Shown: positions 1-7,583 of the stretch, in pieces | Layout: each line of letters begins with the position of its first letter | Numbering within the stretch: the first letter of the stretch is position 1 | Source: DASTDH01 sp041167675 | GTDB lineage: Bacteria > Verrucomicrobiota > Verrucomicrobiia > Chthoniobacterales > JAFAMB01 | DNA length: 14,740 bases | Assembly: GCA_041167675.1 (NCBI GenBank) | Contig: JBEEIB010000184.1 | Location: forward strand, 1 to 14,740 | Direction: 5' to 3' | Made by a program: the position numbers and the translations under genes | Notes under the pieces: generated by a model | What the model was told of the DNA's origin: nothing | Seen by the model: the letters and a program-made list of their open reading frames with translations, nothing else | The model's database searches: none

Positions 1-1117
1 GCCGGCCTAACTTTTGGAACATCGACGAGGGAGTCTGAAGCCAAGCGCGAAAATAGGCGGAATAACAGGCTGCGGCCAGTTCACGGTCACTCCAGCCTTT
101 CTTCCCCGTGATACTGGAGAAAAAACCGGAGCGATATTGGATGTAATCTGTATCGAAGCCGAGAGCGTTGTAATGGCCCGGATTCTCCTTCGCCGGGCGC
201 AAAGCCTTGGCCAGTTCCTCATAAAATTCGGCATCCGGAACACCAGGATTGTGCGCACCGGGCAAGATCACATCGGGTCTTGTCTCTAATATCTGTTCGG
301 CATGAATCGAAACCAGCGTGCAAGGAAGAAAGAGCTGAGCGTCTTTCTGGAAGCCGAGCGATTTCGGAAGAAAGAAGAGGATCACAAACGCGGCGACACC
401 TCCGAGCAATGGTCCGAAACGCATGAGCCGTGTCGCTTCGCCGAACCCACCCGCCACCAAACACAAAAAAGAAAACCCCAACGCAAAGCCCCAGCTTGGT
501 TTCAATAGCAAGACCGCATACGACAATCCAAGCGTCGCAGCTCCAAAGGCAATGGCCAAACCAGTGCGGCGCAATTTCCAGCGCGCGATGAAAAACGAAA
601 CGAGGCAATAAAGATAAGCCATTTCGAAAAAGGCCAGCATCCCCTCTGGGCGAATCGTGTTCTCCAGCAACGCCTGTTGCGGGCTCAGCGCGTAGAGGGC
701 AAGCAGCAGTAGCGCAACCACGAAGCGGATTCGGTGTCCAATCGGCCCTGGTACCGGCAGCAGCCGCAACCACGATCGCCAGGCCGCCCAAAAAATCAAT
801 ATACCAGCCAATCCTAGAAATCGCTGAACGTAAGTAATTGCGTGAAAATCACCGCTGATCTTGAGAATTCCTGCGAGCAGCGCAGGATACAGCCAATCTC
901 TTCCATAAGTTTGTTGAAATCCGAGGCCACTCAGCCAATGAAGGGCGGGACGCAAGTATCCCCAAGTATCACCATCGGAGAGCGGCACGATTGGCAGCCA
1001 AAGCCGTACGATCAAACCTCCGATCATAACCCCGATGACAGCGCAAAGCGGGAACAGACCAGACGGGAACAATGGATTCAGACGTTCGCGGCGCACCATC
1101 GTGTAAAACAGTCGCAC
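1..1117 (-). CDS. Polytopic membrane protein, GT-C glycosyltransferase-like (3' end missing)
   Basis: I translated this minus-strand frame by hand; it stays open from a TAG just upstream of 1117 to the left edge, so the C-terminus lies outside the window. The N-terminal half is a series of hydrophobic helices. The first outside loop carries an acidic motif, LSDGDTWGYL, and a later helix is preceded by NTIRPEGML. An acidic first periplasmic loop and many helices are the usual layout of lipid-carrier-dependent GT-C glycosyltransferases, so a role in moving sugars to a surface glycan is an inference. The last third (VILPGAHNPG and onward) reads as a soluble periplasmic domain. GTG at 1117 has AGGG nine bases upstream; ATG at 1099 is the alternative start. 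The gene is divergent from a similar protein at 1309 and may be an old relative of it. Confidence 0.72.
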   Translation of the reverse strand, partial: MRLFYTMVRRERLNPLFPSGLFPLCAVIGVMIGGLIVRLWLPIVPLSDGDTWGYLRPALHWLSGLGFQQTYGRDWLYPALLAGILKISGDFHAITYVQRFLGLAGILIFWAAWRSWLRLLPVPGPIGHRIRFVVALLLLALYALSPQQALLENTIRPEGMLAFFEMAYLYCLVSFFIARWKLRRTGLAIAFGAATLGLSYAVLLLKPSWGFALGFSFLCLVAGGFGEATRLMRFGPLLGGVAAFVILFFLPKSLGFQKDAQLFLPCTLVSIHAEQILETRPDVILPGAHNPGVPDAEFYEELAKALRPAKENPGHYNALGFDTDYIQYRSGFFSSITGKKGWSDRELAAACYSAYFRAWLQTPSSMFQKLGR

Positions 1118-1242
1118 CGTCGTACACCCTGCCCAATCTTTCGTCTAGAGCGGTTTTCAATCGTTGTTCATGGCCGCGATTTTACCCTGGAGATTCCAAC
1201 TGACACCAAAGCTCCCTAATAAATTGGCAGAAAGTATTTACC

Positions 1243-1268
1243 TGGATCTGATTTCTCAATTGGATCTG
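1243..1268. repeat. Short direct repeat TGGATCTG in the divergent promoter region
   Basis: TGGATCTG occurs at 1243-1250 and again at 1261-1268, spaced 18 bp start to start, just before a -35-like TTGACA. Both copies lie between the divergent membrane-protein genes. They could form an operator half-site pair, but eight bases twice is weak evidence. Confidence 0.3.
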
Positions 1269-1297
1269 TTGACAAAGCCCTAAACTGCTAATGATAA
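1269..1297 (+). promoter_or_regulatory. Candidate sigma-70-type promoter for the surface-polymer operon
   Basis: TTGACA at 1269-1274 is followed after exactly 17 bases by TGATAA at 1292-1297. The -10 box overlaps the ribosome-binding site of the gene starting at 1309. A transcript from this promoter would therefore start only a few bases before the ATG and lack the SD sequence, so either the mRNA is nearly leaderless or the match is a coincidence. Confidence 0.35.
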
Positions 1298-1308
1298 GGG
1301 AGAAATTG

Positions 1309-2895
1309 ATGGATAGCCGATCGCGTAAGAAAGCCGTCCTAGGACTAACCACACTTATCGTCTTGGCGCTCCCCTCAATCTTCTTCCTGCTCCGGGTTCC
1401 GCCCCTTTGGCGAGACTCCGATGGATTTTACCAGTTGGCAGATAAACCGAATATCTTGCAAATTCTGCATTGGCCGCCACTCTATTGCTTTCTCGCCCGT
1501 ATCCCCCTTCTCATTGGAGATCTCGCCTCTCAATTTTTTTCAGGCAGGCCAGCCCCGCCGACATCATTCGATAATCCGGCATTTACGGATACCGGAGTCT
1601 TCGCCCTTGTTTTGTTCCAACACCTGCTCCTCGTGGCGAGTTTATTTGTGGCTTGTTGGAAAGTCTGCCGCGTACCGATCACTCGATTGGCTTTCGCTCT
1701 TTTGCTGGCTTCGCAGGCATGGTTGTATGCGTTTGCGCACTGTATTGGAACAGAAGCTTTCGCGCATCCCTTAGTACTCCTAACCGCAGTAGCCACCATA
1801 GTATGGATTAGACAGGCCGAACCAAATAAGTTGGCCACAGTCGGCCTCTTTGTGCCGATGTTTGGCGCCATTCTTTGTCGTCAAATCAACATACTGCTCG
1901 TGTCTCTTCCAATCGCTTCATTGTTGCTGATTCAGCTAGCAAGGAGGGTTGTCCGAGTTCATTCTTCCGAACCAAAACGTCGGCCCTTTTTGGCCACCTT
2001 GCTGCGCGCGGTCGCTATCGGAGCGGTTGCGGTCCTCGGCTGCGGTATTGTAACGGGCGGTCTTTGTGCCTGGTACAAAGTTCCGTACCGTTCCCGAATA
2101 GGTTACGTATTTCAATGGCGCCTTGACTACTTAACCAGCATGTCCAGGGCAGATCGAGAACAACGCCTTTCCAACCTGAATCACGCTTTTCCCGATAAAG
2201 CGGTTTCCTATGGCATTCAGAAGTTCAACGAAAGCTTTATCGGCGACGAACATTGGCAACCGGAAACACTCTCCCAATCCATTTTCGATTGGCTCCGGCA
2301 GGAAACTGCATGGCCATTCCGAAAACAAGCTTACGAAACCGACGTTCGGCTGAACCGGATCGCGCGCTGGTTCTTGCTGTCTGGAGACACTGTGTTGTAC
2401 TCCCGGATTGGAACAGATTCGTTGCGCGCTTTCCTGTTTTCCCCAGCTGATATATGCCGCGAGCCTTTTCGCGACACCGATATTTTGCGCGGGATATTGG
2501 ACCGGCCGAATTTCGGACCAGTTCGCGGACTAGCGTCCCTTAATGTTCCTCCAGGAACGTACGATATAGAATGGCGCAGTTTGTGGTATTGCACACTCTA
2601 CCAGAATTGGCCAATCTGTCTGTTCGGGATCGCAAGCATAATCGCATCGGGGATCCATCTGCTGATTCGGCCCCGTAGCGTGAAAACGGTGGATAGCCTG
2701 GCTCTGTCGCTCGCGTTTTCCGGCGTAGCGGCGGGTTTTGTGATTATGAACTGCTCTCTGACGTCGCTATTACCACGTTACGCTGCACCTAGCTGCATCT
2801 TGCTTCTGGTTGCGCTGGCGCAGGCATTTGACCAAATGGTGGTCGATATTTCGGAGCGCGAGAATCTCGTCTCCAGCCATACTGCTGATCCATAG
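1309..2895 (+). CDS. Polytopic membrane protein, GT-C glycosyltransferase-like
   Basis: This 528-residue protein begins with a transmembrane helix (about residues 10-28), followed by the acidic loop motif RDSDGFYQL (Asp36 and Asp38) and then roughly ten more hydrophobic helices. A large soluble segment lies between about residues 265 and 435, and two or three helices close the protein. An acidic first periplasmic loop in a multi-helix protein fits GT-C-type glycosyltransferases or polymer-modifying membrane enzymes; the exact substrate cannot be read. The start at 1309 was chosen over the in-frame ATG at 1291 because AAGGGAG sits six bases upstream. It heads an operon-like run with the SGNH protein (10-base gap, whose RBS overlaps this gene's stop codon) and an MBOAT protein, which suggests work on an O-acylated extracellular polysaccharide. 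The function is inferred from context. Confidence 0.75.
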   Translation: MDSRSRKKAVLGLTTLIVLALPSIFFLLRVPPLWRDSDGFYQLADKPNILQILHWPPLYCFLARIPLLIGDLASQFFSGRPAPPTSFDNPAFTDTGVFALVLFQHLLLVASLFVACWKVCRVPITRLAFALLLASQAWLYAFAHCIGTEAFAHPLVLLTAVATIVWIRQAEPNKLATVGLFVPMFGAILCRQINILLVSLPIASLLLIQLARRVVRVHSSEPKRRPFLATLLRAVAIGAVAVLGCGIVTGGLCAWYKVPYRSRIGYVFQWRLDYLTSMSRADREQRLSNLNHAFPDKAVSYGIQKFNESFIGDEHWQPETLSQSIFDWLRQETAWPFRKQAYETDVRLNRIARWFLLSGDTVLYSRIGTDSLRAFLFSPADICREPFRDTDILRGILDRPNFGPVRGLASLNVPPGTYDIEWRSLWYCTLYQNWPICLFGIASIIASGIHLLIRPRSVKTVDSLALSLAFSGVAAGFVIMNCSLTSLLPRYAAPSCILLLVALAQAFDQMVVDISERENLVSSHTADP

Positions 2896-2905
2896 GAGCG
2901 ATTTT

Positions 2906-4099
2906 ATGACCGTCGGTATCCTCGGGACATTTTTGTTACTAGTCGTCGCCCTTCTCGGCGGATGGAGCCGTTCGACTCGACTCACCGTAGACGGTTCGAC
3001 TGAAAGTTCGACCGAGCTCGCGCGGACGCAGCTCGCCGCCGAAGACCCGGCTCACGCGAAAATGTTGGTTGCCGGTTTAGTTGTCTTGCTGGTCTGGATG
3101 GTTGGAGCACACTTTTGGTTACCCCTGCCGCTCGCCTTCCTCAATACAACTAGTGCGCAGGTCACGGCTTTTTGCGTTGAGCACCTGCACCAGAGCCGAC
3201 CGGTTCCGGGTGAGTACATCTTGATCATTGAAGGAAGCAGTGTAACTACCAGAGGCGTCGATGGCGCCGCACTCGAACGCTCCCTGCGCAGCGCCGGTAT
3301 CCCAGTGACAGTGATTCAGCTTTCCCTGAGCGGCGCTAACCATCTCGAGCGACTACAACTGCTGCAAAATTTCGCCGACTCATTGTCCTCTAGTGACTGG
3401 AAACGCCTTCGTAAGTCGCGGCTCATTCTCGGTCATGAGGTGCAAGCATTATATGATCGCGATCCCCTGCTTAACTACGGCAATAATCCGTTCACTCCGA
3501 CCACATTAGCTTATTCCAATCCAGACAACCTGCCAACTCTGCTAAACTGGATCACCGGTCGGTACGACTTACGCGAACTCTGGAACCGTCGCTCCGAGTT
3601 GCAACTGATTGCTACTCAATTCCTCTACAACGCTCTACGAATCAGTTATCTCCAACTGTGGGACACGGCAAATCGCGCTGCTCCTTGCGCCGGGTTCCAG
3701 CCGCACCCAAAGCGAGCCGATTTTCAACCTGCTGGCTTGCTGCCAATCGATTTTCCGCCGGACCCGATCTTGTCTGGCCGGCAAGCGTATCCGCGCGTTA
3801 CCCGTTGGAACGCCGTCCGAGATGTTGCGTTCCGCTCCATCTTCAAGGGGGCGGTGCGTTCCGAGCTTTTCTTCTCGCTGCCCGGCTGGCTGGCGTACGA
3901 ATTCAACTATGACAATTGGTGGTCTCACGCGCATCCCGATCAACTGTTCTTCAACGGAAATGGGTCGCAGATTCGCAGCCGATTGCGAGAACCGGGATTA
4001 TGGAATGACCCCGGTCATTTGGCCGACTCCGGTGCTGAAATCTACACCGAAGAGTTTGCCCAATTTCTGAGGCAGAATTGGCCGGCTCAATCCGGTTAG
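2906..4099 (+). CDS. Membrane-anchored SGNH-type esterase/acyltransferase, partner of the MBOAT protein
   Basis: The 397-residue product has an N-terminal signal-anchor helix (about 2-19), a second helix (about 53-75) and then an extracytoplasmic domain. SGNH signatures are visible: block I is EGSSV with Ser111/Ser112 as the nucleophile candidates, followed by QLSLSGANHLER, and the C-terminal block is NDPGHL with Asp368 and His371 at D-x-x-H spacing. AlgJ/AlgX, DltD and similar SGNH proteins sit beside MBOAT proteins and complete transfer of acyl groups to surface polymers; the MBOAT gene lies 61 bases downstream here. The start at 2906 has AGGAG seven bases upstream, overlapping the preceding stop codon; a longer frame opening at 2810 would overlap the upstream gene and was rejected. 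The overall sequence is divergent, so family assignment rests on motifs and context. Confidence 0.72.
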   Translation: MTVGILGTFLLLVVALLGGWSRSTRLTVDGSTESSTELARTQLAAEDPAHAKMLVAGLVVLLVWMVGAHFWLPLPLAFLNTTSAQVTAFCVEHLHQSRPVPGEYILIIEGSSVTTRGVDGAALERSLRSAGIPVTVIQLSLSGANHLERLQLLQNFADSLSSSDWKRLRKSRLILGHEVQALYDRDPLLNYGNNPFTPTTLAYSNPDNLPTLLNWITGRYDLRELWNRRSELQLIATQFLYNALRISYLQLWDTANRAAPCAGFQPHPKRADFQPAGLLPIDFPPDPILSGRQAYPRVTRWNAVRDVAFRSIFKGAVRSELFFSLPGWLAYEFNYDNWWSHAHPDQLFFNGNGSQIRSRLREPGLWNDPGHLADSGAEIYTEEFAQFLRQNWPAQSG

Positions 4100-4160
4100 G
4101 GCACCCGGACCATGGCGGCAAGCAAGCCACTTCGACTCGGTCAGTCCGAACATCACTCAC

Positions 4161-5588
4161 ATGCTGTTTAACTCGGCTTCCTTTCTCCTCTTTCTTCCGG
4201 TTGTTCTTGCGGGTTATTGGCTATGGCCGGGGAACTTTGGTAGAAAGCTCTTTCTCGTAATCGCAAGTTGCTTCTTCTATGCCGCGTGGGATTGGAGATT
4301 TCTCGGGCTTTTAGGCTTCGTCGTCTTAACCACCTTCGCTGCTTCTTGGTTGATCCTCGATTGCAAAGAACGAGCAGCACGTGTCCAGTCGTTGGTCGTT
4401 CTTTGGATTTGTATCGGCCTCCAATTAACCGTCCTAGCCTTCTTTAAGTACTTCAACTTTTTTGAAGACAACCTGGTGGCTCTCTTGTCGACCATTGGCT
4501 TAAAATCCGCAGCCTCGATTGCCCGCATCTTGTTACCAATCGGAATTAGCTTTTACACCTTTCACGCCATTACCTTGGCGGTGGACACCTACCGCGGCAA
4601 AGTGAATACGCGAGTTTCACTCTTGGATGTTGCGCTGTATATCGCGTTTTTTCCGCAACTCGTTGCCGGACCCATTGTGCGGGCGACTGTATTTCTTCCC
4701 CAATTAGCAACCAAGCGGCAATTCGCTGGCGAAGATTTGTTCGTTGCGACGCAGGCCATCGTAACTGGATTTCTCTACAAAGTTGTTTTCTCCGACTCGA
4801 TCGCCCCTTTCGTTGACAAAATCTTTGAACGGCCGGCAGACTATACAGGCCTCCTGCTATTGGCAGCGACCTTTGGGTTCTACTGCCAAATTTATTTCGA
4901 CTTCAACGGTTACTCTATGATCGCGATCGGAGTATCCCGGCTCTTCGGATATAAATTACCCGATAATTTTAATTTCCCCTACGCAGCGACCAGCTTGGGA
5001 TCGTTTTGGCGCCGTTGGCATATTTCTTTGTCTAGCTGGCTTCGCGATTATCTCTATATCCCATTAGGCGGGAATCGTCTCGGCGTCTCGAAGCAGATGC
5101 GAAACCTCGTTATCACTATGCTACTTGGCGGAATCTGGCATGGGGCGAGTTGGAATTTCATTATCTGGGGAGCCGCCCATGGTACCGTGCTCGCGATCGA
5201 GCGATTCTCGCAAATATATCGCGGAAAAATCCTAACCGAAGAAAATCGATCAATCACGTCGCTGATTTTGGGCTGGCTGGTAACCCAAACCATCGTCTTA
5301 ATCTTGTGGATTCCATTCCGTGCAAAAACACTAGCTGATTCATTAGCGGTAATTTCCGGCATTTTTACCTGGCGGACCATGATGGCCGGAGCACCTGTTG
5401 CAATTCCGATTACTCTGTTGATATTGCCGATTTTTTGCGACACCGTGTTCGTCCGGCTTTTGCGATCTCAACCTGGCAAACCCTTGCGTCGCCCTGAACT
5501 TCGCTTCGGTCTTTTGATCCTTTGTGCGCTGGCTGTCGGCTTAGTTACCAAAACCGGATTGCGCAGCTTTATTTACTTCCAGTTTTAG
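4161..5588 (+). CDS. MBOAT-family O-acyltransferase, AlgI/DltB-like
   Basis: This 475-residue polytopic protein is a typical AlgI-type MBOAT, close to the family's usual length. Recognisable blocks are LLPIGISFYTFHAI (124-137), FFPQLVAGPI (163-172), WRRWHIS with His287, the loop SWLRDYLYIPLGGNR, and GGIWHG with the expected catalytic His327. In AlgI/DltB systems the protein carries acyl groups across the cytoplasmic membrane so that an SGNH partner can place them on an exported polymer. The SGNH gene directly upstream on the same strand matches that arrangement. The acyl group is most likely acetyl, by analogy only. No clear SD precedes ATG 4161, so translation may be coupled to the upstream gene. 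The family call is secure; the polymer is unknown. Confidence 0.95.
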   Translation: MLFNSASFLLFLPVVLAGYWLWPGNFGRKLFLVIASCFFYAAWDWRFLGLLGFVVLTTFAASWLILDCKERAARVQSLVVLWICIGLQLTVLAFFKYFNFFEDNLVALLSTIGLKSAASIARILLPIGISFYTFHAITLAVDTYRGKVNTRVSLLDVALYIAFFPQLVAGPIVRATVFLPQLATKRQFAGEDLFVATQAIVTGFLYKVVFSDSIAPFVDKIFERPADYTGLLLLAATFGFYCQIYFDFNGYSMIAIGVSRLFGYKLPDNFNFPYAATSLGSFWRRWHISLSSWLRDYLYIPLGGNRLGVSKQMRNLVITMLLGGIWHGASWNFIIWGAAHGTVLAIERFSQIYRGKILTEENRSITSLILGWLVTQTIVLILWIPFRAKTLADSLAVISGIFTWRTMMAGAPVAIPITLLILPIFCDTVFVRLLRSQPGKPLRRPELRFGLLILCALAVGLVTKTGLRSFIYFQF

Positions 5589-5631
5589 GGAGTCACGCGC
5601 ATTTTGTCTTTGGCAATGCTAGAAGGTGTTT

Positions 5632-6309
5632 TCACCGCTCGATCGAATAGACTTCCGGTTGCTCGACTAAGGTCATCAACAACTCGTGGTACGAACGCCG
5701 CGGCAGCAAAACCCGGATTACCCAGAGTTCGCGATCATCTTCCACCGGCTTTCGTTCGATCACTTTGGGCGGAACTTCGAACTGTTCCAAAAGATTCTCT
5801 AGCTTCACTCCAGTTTTGCCTTTGGCTGGATCCACGATCAGACGAATCACCGATTCAGTCGCTCCGGCTAGCTTGCTGCATTCCCAGCGATTCACGACAG
5901 TCAGTACAGTTCGTGCGAGCAGTGCGAGACCGACCCCGGCTCCCGCGTGACCGGCGCCAATAGCCATGCCCATGGCGGCGACCAACCAGATGGTCGCTGC
6001 CGTGGTCACACCATGTATGCTGGTGCTCCCCCTGAGCAGCACGCCGCCGCCGAGGAAACCGACACCGGTGACGATTTGCGCGGCAACACGGCCGGAATCG
6101 CCAGTAGAGGTCGTGAAGGCGTATCCGACCATGGTAAACGCCGCGGAGCCAAGTGCAATCAAAGCCATTGTCCGAATACCAGCCGGTTTTTCTTTGCGCT
6201 GTCGTTCGATTCCCACCCAGGCTCCGCACAGCAGCGCAAGAATACTGAGCGAGATGGATCCCCATGGATATGGGAATAATGAATGCCAATTATCGGTGAG
6301 CCAATGCAT
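5632..6309 (-). CDS. MgtC/SapB-family membrane protein
   Basis: The 225-residue protein has an N-terminal membrane domain of about five helices with the conserved blocks GIERQRKEKPAGIRT (33-47), AAQIVTGVGFLGGG (76-89) and GVTTAATIWLVAAMGMAIG (100-118), all typical of MgtC/SapB proteins. A soluble C-terminal region (about 150-225) follows, as in the longer members. MgtC proteins are linked to growth at low magnesium and, in pathogens, to intracellular survival and control of ATP synthase; many environmental homologues have no assigned role. ATG 6309 follows an in-frame TAG by one codon, and the only SD-like bases (AGGA) lie almost directly against the ATG, so the initiation signal is odd. It converges with the MBOAT gene across 43 bases. 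Confidence 0.92.
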   Translation of the reverse strand: MHWLTDNWHSLFPYPWGSISLSILALLCGAWVGIERQRKEKPAGIRTMALIALGSAAFTMVGYAFTTSTGDSGRVAAQIVTGVGFLGGGVLLRGSTSIHGVTTAATIWLVAAMGMAIGAGHAGAGVGLALLARTVLTVVNRWECSKLAGATESVIRLIVDPAKGKTGVKLENLLEQFEVPPKVIERKPVEDDRELWVIRVLLPRRSYHELLMTLVEQPEVYSIER

Positions 6310-6387
6310 TTCCTATGGAAACGAAAATGCAAATGGAATGCAAAGGGAAGAGTTGCAAGAAAAGGGCTACCGCAGTGCGAGTTTGCT

Positions 6388-6854
6388 CTATTTCATTTCG
6401 TTTCCCCGTAGTCGGATCCAGTTGTAGCCGTATTCAGGCAACTCCATTGCCAAATTCTTGTCTTTGATTTCCGCCAAACGTAATAGTCAAAATAGTGTGG
6501 ATCCCGTGTCTGAGCGGCCTTGAACCATGGACGTTGATCAGAAGTATGGTTAACCACCACGTCGATAATGACTCGGATCCCACGGTTCGCAGCTTCGTCC
6601 ATGAACGCAGCGAAATCGCCCAGATCGCCAAGGGCGGGATGAATCCCGAGATAATCGGTAATGTCGTACCCGTTATCCCTGTCCGGTGATGGGTAAAACG
6701 GCAGTAGCCAAATGCAACTTACTCCGAGACCAGCTAAATAGCTGAGGCCCTCACGGAGCCCAACGAAGTCCCCGCTACCGTCACCGTTCCCATCCTTAAA
6801 CGTATCAACGTCAATACAGTAAACGACTGCATTTTTGAACCAGTAGCTGGCCAT
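6388..6854 (-). pseudogene. GH13 alpha-amylase-family remnant with a large internal deletion
   Basis: The first 127 codons match the start of GH13 trehalose-synthase/alpha-amylase-like enzymes: KNAVVYCIDVDTF, GLREGLSYLAGLGVSCIWLLPFYPSP, DNGYDITDYLG, and region I as VIIDVVVNHTSDQRPWF. After DYYVW (6474) the frame reads nonsense and stops at 6393. Another frame from about 6480 down to a TAG at 6388-6390 encodes NLAMELPEYGYNWIRL, which resembles the extreme C-terminal strand of the same enzyme class (x-L-x-x-YGYxWxRV). The simplest reading is that about 400 central codons, including the catalytic Asp and Glu of the barrel, were lost and the two ends were joined out of frame. The family is normally over 500 residues. 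The product cannot be an active glycosidase. Confidence 0.82.
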
Positions 6855-6903
6855 CGTTGACCTTGATCGCGGTCCAGTCCAATAAGGGATGTATGAGCCT
6901 TAG

Positions 6904-7479
6904 TCAGGGTTCGCCCTTGGTCGACCCTGGCTGTTCCTGCAAGGCAGGGAAAATCTGCAGGATCTCATCGGTCGTTGGTCTTCGCACCCGGTGAATGCAG
7001 ATTGTCTGCTCTCGCGCATTGACGCTGGCAATGAATCGGTCTTTCGCTCTTCGCCCGAGCAAAACATTGCCAAGCGGAGAATTGTATGGTAGCGGCAAAA
7101 TTTCGCCAGAGTCGGGGACCTGGTTATCGCGAGCACCTGCAATCAAGAACTGTTCAGCGGTGGCATTCAATTCCATCTCGACAATGATACCGATTTCGAT
7201 CGCTTCAGTCGGCGCATCCGTGACCCAGGACCGGGGATCCACCAGCCGGTGACCCTGGTCAATCAGGTGGTTCATCTCACCGGTGAGCCGCCGTTGAACG
7301 CGACCCATCGTTCGGAATTTTTCTTTGGCTGCCTGATAGGGAGCGTTCTCGCTCAGATCACCATCTTGCTTAGCGATTTTGGCTTCCCTCAGGGCCTCGT
7401 TCTTTTGCGCTTGGGTGGTTTCAAAGCGTTCTCCCAACTCCCATGCGCTCACCGTGGAAAGAATGATCCTCCCGTGCAT
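6904..7479 (-). CDS. greA: GreA/GreB-type transcription elongation (transcript cleavage) factor
   Basis: The 191-residue product has the Gre layout: an N-terminal coiled coil with the acidic tip GDLSENAPYQAAKEK, and a C-terminal FKBP-like half with SPLGNVLLGRRAKD. Gre factors enter the RNA polymerase secondary channel and stimulate cleavage of backtracked RNA; Asp41 and Glu44 of the tip coordinate the metal in E. coli GreA. Starting at ATG 7479 places this protein's DLSE at exactly residues 41-44, which supports this start over the longer frame from 7611, where the extra residues would be read from a 7-bp repeat and overlap nudC. There is no clear SD. About 30 residues extend past the usual GreA length. 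The last codons contain an inverted repeat (CAGGGT/ACCCTG, 6905-6929). It may be a paralogue rather than the main GreA. Confidence 0.85.
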   Translation of the reverse strand: MHGRIILSTVSAWELGERFETTQAQKNEALREAKIAKQDGDLSENAPYQAAKEKFRTMGRVQRRLTGEMNHLIDQGHRLVDPRSWVTDAPTEAIEIGIIVEMELNATAEQFLIAGARDNQVPDSGEILPLPYNSPLGNVLLGRRAKDRFIASVNAREQTICIHRVRRPTTDEILQIFPALQEQPGSTKGEP

Positions 7480-7493
7480 ACCGCAAAGATTAA

Positions 7494-7521
7494 TAGCAAA
7501 TAGCAAATAGCAAATAGCAGA
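7494..7521. repeat. Tandem 7-bp repeat, four units of TAGCAAA
   Basis: Three perfect TAGCAAA units (7494-7514) and a fourth, TAGCAGA, lie just upstream of the gre start in its minus-strand leader. A second word-like stretch, with repeated AACCT words, follows at 7577-7596 against the end of nudC. These are simple repeats between two genes; no function is evident. Confidence 0.8.
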
Positions 7522-7583
7522 TTGACTGGATGCCACAGCACGGTTGCCCAGGCTCCCGACCTGCGACCGGCAGCTTGTAACCT

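Noticed and set aside
219..791. Long minus-strand open frame of 190 codons
   Set aside because: It is Cys/Arg-rich with no sensible pattern. The overlapping minus-strand frame read through to the left edge gives a coherent membrane protein, so this is its shadow.
842..1219. Plus-strand frame of 125 codons
   Set aside because: Its product is a low-plausibility mix of polar residues opposite the membrane-protein gene; it is an antisense shadow.
1291..1308. Upstream ATG for the GT-C-like gene
   Set aside because: ATG 1291 has no SD, whereas ATG 1309 has AAGGGAG at ideal spacing.
2810..2905. N-terminal extension of the SGNH gene
   Set aside because: It would overlap the previous gene by 86 bases in another frame; ATG 2906 has a clear AGGAG and begins a normal signal-anchor.
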